From the NCBI RefSeq assembly GCF_907163125.1, contig NZ_OU015319.1:186001-250000 (forward strand): DNA of 64,000 nucleotides. Direction: 5' to 3'. The translations under genes were made by a program, and so were the position numbers. The number at the start of each line of letters is the position of its first letter. The stretch's first letter is position 1. The notes below the pieces were generated by a model. The model was not told the origin of the DNA, made no database searches, and saw only the letters and a program-made list of their open reading frames with translations. Of this stretch, positions 61,093 through 64,000 are shown piece by piece. The stretch comes from Cloacibacterium caeni (GTDB taxonomy: Bacteria; Bacteroidota; Bacteroidia; Flavobacteriales; Weeksellaceae).

Positions 61093-61482
61093 TTAAATCA
61101 GCTCTGGCGGTTGAAAAAATGAAAGTAAATGTGGATTGATAAAACTTTCAGCGTAATGAAAGTTCTCGTTTTTTTCTTCAAAAAACTTTTTAGTTTGAGC
61201 TAAATTTAACTCAAAAGTTTTAGGTAAGTCTTGGATAGCAAAGCTAACGGAAGAAATTTCATGGGCTTTAAAAGGCAGTTTCATATCTTTTTCATAATCA
61301 CTGTCTTTTTGGCTTCCACTTAAATAATGAAGCGCGATAAACCCAATAATACTGATGTTTTTATTTTCAGATTTATGTTCCTGATAATGTTCGACTAATG
61401 CAGGAATTTTCAATACTTCTTTTACCTCAGTAAAACTAAAGAGGTAAATTGTTAAGAGAAATATTGAAAAATGTCTTTTCAT
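61093..61482 (-). CDS. small exported protein of a metal-linked paralogous family, copy 2
   Basis: 129 residues from ATG. The hydrophobic N-terminus (KRHFSIFLLTIYLFSF) resembles that of copy 1 at 50203-50595. Shared pattern: LKIPALVEHYQEHKSEN, then HYLSGSQKDSDYEKDMKLPF, then SFFQPPELI at the end. The family is not one I know. It is the first gene of the pump operon, right behind a promoter, which suggests a role in metal handling or control. The His, Asp and Glu residues kept in both copies are candidates for metal binding. Confidence 0.75.
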   Translation of the reverse strand: MKRHFSIFLLTIYLFSFTEVKEVLKIPALVEHYQEHKSENKNISIIGFIALHYLSGSQKDSDYEKDMKLPFKAHEISSVSFAIQDLPKTFELNLAQTKKFFEEKNENFHYAESFINPHLLSFFQPPELI

Positions 61483-61494
61483 CTGAATATTTCA

Positions 61495-61502
61495 CAAAGT
61501 TA
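61495..61502 (-). promoter_or_regulatory. -7 element TAACTTTG of the metal island operon
   Basis: The reverse strand reads TAACTTTG 12 bases before the ATG at 61480-61482. No clear -33 TTG at the usual distance. It is the best candidate promoter for the pump genes and perhaps much of the island. Confidence 0.5.
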
Positions 61503-61551
61503 GTAAAAAAATTAATAGAGAATGTCTATGAAGTGTTAAAGATAAGATAAT

Positions 61552-62040
61552 TTATGCATTCCATTCCATCAAATAATCATCCATCACGAAGCCATTTCCA
61601 ATGTCAAAAACGCCCTCTTCATAGACTTTGAAGCCTTGAGAAAGATAAAAATGATAAGATGGATTTTGCTTATTTACGGCAAGGATAATTCTTTGGTCAC
61701 CTACTTCTAAAATTTGATTTTTTAGAAATTGAATGGCTTCTTTTCCTAGACCTTTTCCTTTTCCTTCTTCGGTAATGTAGATTCTATGGAGTTTAGTAGT
61801 GTTTTCTTCATAATGATTTTCGAAGCCCATAATTCCATAGAAATTTTCTGCATCACCCAAAAGATAATAATGATAATTGGGATTATTAAATTGACGGGTG
61901 ATTTCTTCTTCCGAATACATTAAATCCAGCATAAAATCTATTTGTTCATGAGAAATGATTCCCGGATAGTGACTTCTCCAAGATTTTTCTGCTAAATCTT
62001 GAATTAAAGGAATGTCTTTTATGGTAGCTTTTGTAATCAT
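61552..62040 (-). CDS. GNAT N-acetyltransferase
   Basis: 162 residues. The acetyl-CoA motif is seen in LHRIYITEEGKGKGLGKEAI, followed by ILAVNKQNPSYHFYLSQGF, the usual third strand and helix. The N-terminal IQDLAEKSWRSHYPGIIS is common in GNATs that act on small molecules. The acceptor is unknown. Its start lies 16 bases downstream of a -7 element that is embedded in the dapA terminator. Confidence 0.88.
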   Translation of the reverse strand: MITKATIKDIPLIQDLAEKSWRSHYPGIISHEQIDFMLDLMYSEEEITRQFNNPNYHYYLLGDAENFYGIMGFENHYEENTTKLHRIYITEEGKGKGLGKEAIQFLKNQILEVGDQRIILAVNKQNPSYHFYLSQGFKVYEEGVFDIGNGFVMDDYLMEWNA

Positions 62041-62041
62041 A

Positions 62042-62070
62042 AAAAAAGAACTTACACAAAGGTAAGTTCT
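62042..62070 (-). terminator. terminator of dapA
   Basis: On the minus strand AAGAACTTAC and GTAAGTTCTT form a 10-bp stem followed by seven T. The loop region contains TACCTTTG, a -7 match. Confidence 0.75.
62057..62064 (-). promoter_or_regulatory. -7 element TACCTTTG inside the dapA terminator hairpin
   Basis: The reverse strand reads TACCTTTG within the loop and stem of the terminator at 62042-62070, 16 bases before the GNAT ATG. It would restart transcription exactly where the dapA transcript ends. Confidence 0.45.
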
Positions 62071-62097
62071 TAATATTGAAATTTAAAATTTATAAAA

Positions 62098-62970
62098 TTA
62101 AATTTTTGCCATTTCTGCTTTTATTTTGGCTTGTAAACCTTCAGAAGCAACAACTAGAGGCAATCTTAAGTAGTTTTTGATGATTCCTTTCTCTGCTAAA
62201 ACGGTTTTAATTCCACAAGGATTTCCTTCAGCAAAAATAAGTCTGGTAATTTCTACCAATTTGTTATGAATTTCATAAGCTTCTTTTACTTTTCCTTCGA
62301 AAGCAAGTTGTACCATTGTAGAAAATTCCTTAGGATAACCTTGTCCAATTACAGAAATTACACCGTCTCCACCAGCTAAAGTTACTGGAAGTGTATATTC
62401 ATCATCTCCAGAAACTAAAGAGAAATTTGTAGGTTTTTTTCTTAAAATGTCAAAATATTGTAAGATGTTTGGTGCAGCTTCTTTAATCATAAAAAGATTA
62501 GGGAATTCATTCGCTAAACGCAATGTGGTAGAAGCCTCTATGTTTTGACCAGTTCTTCCTGGAACGTTATAAATAATAATTTGTTTTCCCGTAGAAGCTA
62601 GCATTTTGTAATGTTGATAAAGTCCTTCTTGATTGGGTTTGTTATAGTAAGGAGATACCGATAAAACTGCATCGAAATCAGTTAAATCTGCTTCTTCAAT
62701 TTGTTTTTTAACTTCTAGAGTATTGTTTCCACCGATTCCTAAAACCAATGGTAAACGTTTATTATTAATCTTTATAACGTGTTTTATAACTTCTTGTTTT
62801 TCTGTTGCAGAAAGAGTAGCAGCTTCTGCTGTGGTTCCTAGAACTACTAAATAATTGGTGCCATTTTCGATGTTGTATTCTACTAATCTCGTTAGCGAGT
62901 CAAAATCTACTGATAAATCTTCGTTGAAAGGTGTTACTAATGCTACACCTACTCCTTTTAAGTTACTCAT
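62098..62970 (-). CDS. dapA: 4-hydroxy-tetrahydrodipicolinate synthase
   Basis: 290 residues, the standard length for DapA. It condenses pyruvate with aspartate semialdehyde in the lysine and diaminopimelate pathway. The Schiff-base K163 is in LFMIKEAA, Y134 in IIIYNVPGRTGQNI, and the GTTAEA motif is at about 45-50. It depends on the product of lysC, also in this window. Own promoter upstream and terminator downstream. Confidence 0.96.
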   Translation of the reverse strand: MSNLKGVGVALVTPFNEDLSVDFDSLTRLVEYNIENGTNYLVVLGTTAEAATLSATEKQEVIKHVIKINNKRLPLVLGIGGNNTLEVKKQIEEADLTDFDAVLSVSPYYNKPNQEGLYQHYKMLASTGKQIIIYNVPGRTGQNIEASTTLRLANEFPNLFMIKEAAPNILQYFDILRKKPTNFSLVSGDDEYTLPVTLAGGDGVISVIGQGYPKEFSTMVQLAFEGKVKEAYEIHNKLVEITRLIFAEGNPCGIKTVLAEKGIIKNYLRLPLVVASEGLQAKIKAEMAKI

Positions 62971-63001
62971 TGTTAAATTGTGTTATAAAAATTAATTTGT
63001 T

Positions 63002-63009
63002 CAAAATTA
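63002..63009 (-). promoter_or_regulatory. -7 element TAATTTTG of dapA
   Basis: The reverse strand reads TAATTTTG, 31 bases before the dapA ATG at 62968-62970. The -33 part is weak. Confidence 0.45.
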
Positions 63010-63049
63010 GTGAAAAATTTTTTTTCAGGAGCAAGAAGTTTACTAATTC

Positions 63050-63252
63050 TCATCACTTTTGGTCCCGCTTTTCGCTGCAATCTTTTAAAATTTTTTCACT
63101 CAGGTTTCATAAAATGAAAAAACCTGAAAATTTTAAAAGGATTTCCGCTTCAAAACGAGGCACGAGTTTCGCCGATTCCTTTAAAAATATAAAAAATACA
63201 AAGAGGCAATCGGGGCTATTTTTCACTCAAATTTCTTCGGTTCACGCCCGCC
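63050..63252. repeat. dispersed intergenic element, copy B (inverted relative to copy A)
   Basis: The complement of 63061-63080 reads TTGCAGCGAAAAGCGGGACC, 17/20 identical to 3606-3625. Next to it is a long hairpin: TTTTAAAATTTT (63083-63094) pairs with AAAATTTTAAAA (63127-63138), and CAGGTTT (63101-63107) with AAACCTG (63120-63126). On the complement, a GAAGCGGAAATCC word follows, matching GAAGTGAAAATCC in copy A. Confidence 0.6.
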
Positions 63253-63284
63253 AAAAAATCTATTCATAATAACAGATAATCAAT

Positions 63285-63292
63285 TATATTTG
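63285..63292 (+). promoter_or_regulatory. -7 element TATATTTG
   Basis: TATATTTG matches TAnnTTTG, 21 bases before the ATG at 63314. No clear -33 TTG. Confidence 0.45.
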
Positions 63293-63313
63293 CATTACAA
63301 TTTTTATAAAATC

Positions 63314-64000
63314 ATGAAAAATAATATTTGGTTGTTGGCCATCGTTGCGCTCACTGCTTCTGCATGCAGAACTCCGCTTCAAGTGGCTCAAGTTCAACCG
63401 CAGAAAAATACTTCTATTACTTCTGAAATTGCAGAAAATCAGAATTTTGTATCCGTTATCGCTCCATATAAAGCAGAGTTGGAGAAAAAAATGAATTCTA
63501 AAATTTCTTACACTTCTGTAGACCTTAATAAATCGGGAGACAATTCTAATTTAGGGAACCTTTTGGCAGATTTTACTTATGAAGGAGCGGAAGAATGGGG
63601 AGAAAAAAATGATATTGATGTAGATGCTGCGGTAATTAACATCGGGGGAATTCGTTCTACGATTGGTGCAGGAGATATTTTGACCAAACATGTTTTCGAA
63701 GTTATGCCTTTTGAAAATGAAGTGGTAATTGTAAAAATGAAAGGGAGTGATTTAAGAGGTTTATTTCAATATTATCTAGAAACACAAAAAAATAACCCTG
63801 TTTCTCATCTTTACATCGAAACAGAAAACGGTAAAATCAATCAAGCCTTAATCGATGGCGAAAATGTAGAAGATGATAAGGTGTATTACATCGCTACATC
63901 TGATTATCTTGCTTTAGGTGGTGATAATATGAAGTTTTTCAGCAAAGGAGAATTGATTTCTACAGGAATTAAATTAAGAGATTTATTTTTAGAATATTTC
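63314..64000 (+). CDS. 5'-nucleotidase C-terminal-domain lipoprotein, cut by window edge
   Basis: 229 residues from the ATG at 63314 with no stop before the window end. The lipobox LTASAC gives C18. NLGNLLADFTYEGAEE, then AVINIGGIRSTIGAGDIL, then EVMPFENEVVIVKMKGSDL are the signatures of the substrate-binding C-terminal domain of UshA-type 5'-nucleotidases. The catalytic metallophosphatase domain, normally N-terminal, is missing here. In Flavobacteria it is often encoded by the next gene, which would lie outside the window. The enzyme pair would release phosphate from nucleotides outside the inner membrane. Confidence 0.88.
   Translation, partial: MKNNIWLLAIVALTASACRTPLQVAQVQPQKNTSITSEIAENQNFVSVIAPYKAELEKKMNSKISYTSVDLNKSGDNSNLGNLLADFTYEGAEEWGEKNDIDVDAAVINIGGIRSTIGAGDILTKHVFEVMPFENEVVIVKMKGSDLRGLFQYYLETQKNNPVSHLYIETENGKINQALIDGENVEDDKVYYIATSDYLALGGDNMKFFSKGELISTGIKLRDLFLEYF

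Larger units (their letters stand above)
62971..63313. other. gene-free stretch between dapA and the nucleotidase-like gene
   Basis: This 343-base divergent region contains the dapA -7 element (63002-63009), the dispersed element copy B (about 63050-63252) and the -7 element of the plus-strand gene (63285-63292). An open frame on the plus strand over 62931-63269 is a by-product of the repeat, not a convincing gene. Confidence 0.6.

Noticed and set aside
62931-63269. 112-residue reading frame on the plus strand
   Set aside because: It overlaps the dapA start, its promoter and the dispersed repeat; composition and position look like repeat translation.

Overview
The window is AT-rich bacterial DNA from a member of Bacteroidota, class Flavobacteriia, most likely Weeksellaceae (Chryseobacterium, Kaistella or Cloacibacterium type). 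Supporting signs are the gliding genes gldB and gldC, two giant surface proteins ending in a type B sorting domain of the type IX secretion system, a bifunctional OlsF-type acyltransferase, a mevalonate-pathway HMG-CoA synthase, many promoters of the TTG-N(17-21)-TAnnTTTG type, and a rich set of short palindromic intergenic repeats. The placement rests on gene content and on memory of the families; no database was searched.

Layout. 1-13 kb is housekeeping: a lipoprotein fragment, a Cys-rich mini-protein, a PLP enzyme, a GH73/LysM hydrolase, hemL, the CCA-adding enzyme, tsaC, a cystathionine synthase, gldC/gldB and, divergently, nadE. Behind nadE sits a membrane-anchored barnase-like RNase with a barstar-like inhibitor. 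13-19 kb holds a TonB-dependent receptor plus beta-helix lipoprotein, divergent from a PhoB/PhoR-like two-component system. 19-27 kb has an acidic pRiA4b-ORF3-like protein, a GH13 lipoprotein, a GreA-like protein, thyA, an M1 aminopeptidase and HMG-CoA synthase. 27-36 kb is a tandem pair of ~1,410-residue repeat proteins. 36-49 kb has glnS, a four-gene NarL-type signalling operon with a separate 7TM protein, menC, fbp, lysC-olsF, two identical tRNA-Phe genes and recG. 49-61.5 kb is a minus-strand metal and redox island: CusA/TolC/CusB-type efflux, two b-type cytochromes, ApbE, a thioredoxin, DUF4266 and DUF3570 proteins, an MbfA/VIT-type iron transporter, and two paralogous small proteins, one near each end. 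A GNAT enzyme, dapA and the start of a 5'-nucleotidase-like lipoprotein close the window.

The best candidates for a second look are: (1) the barnase homologue, which carries Cys exactly at barnase positions 43 and 80, the pair once engineered into barnase as a stabilising disulfide; (2) the metal/redox island, with its pair of unnamed paralogues; (3) a ~22-residue insertion in MenC made of intergenic-repeat-like DNA; (4) several families of palindromic, MITE-like intergenic elements; and (5) tandem surface proteins with eight calcium-loop-like modules each.

No rRNA, CRISPR array, transposase, integrase or prophage gene was seen.
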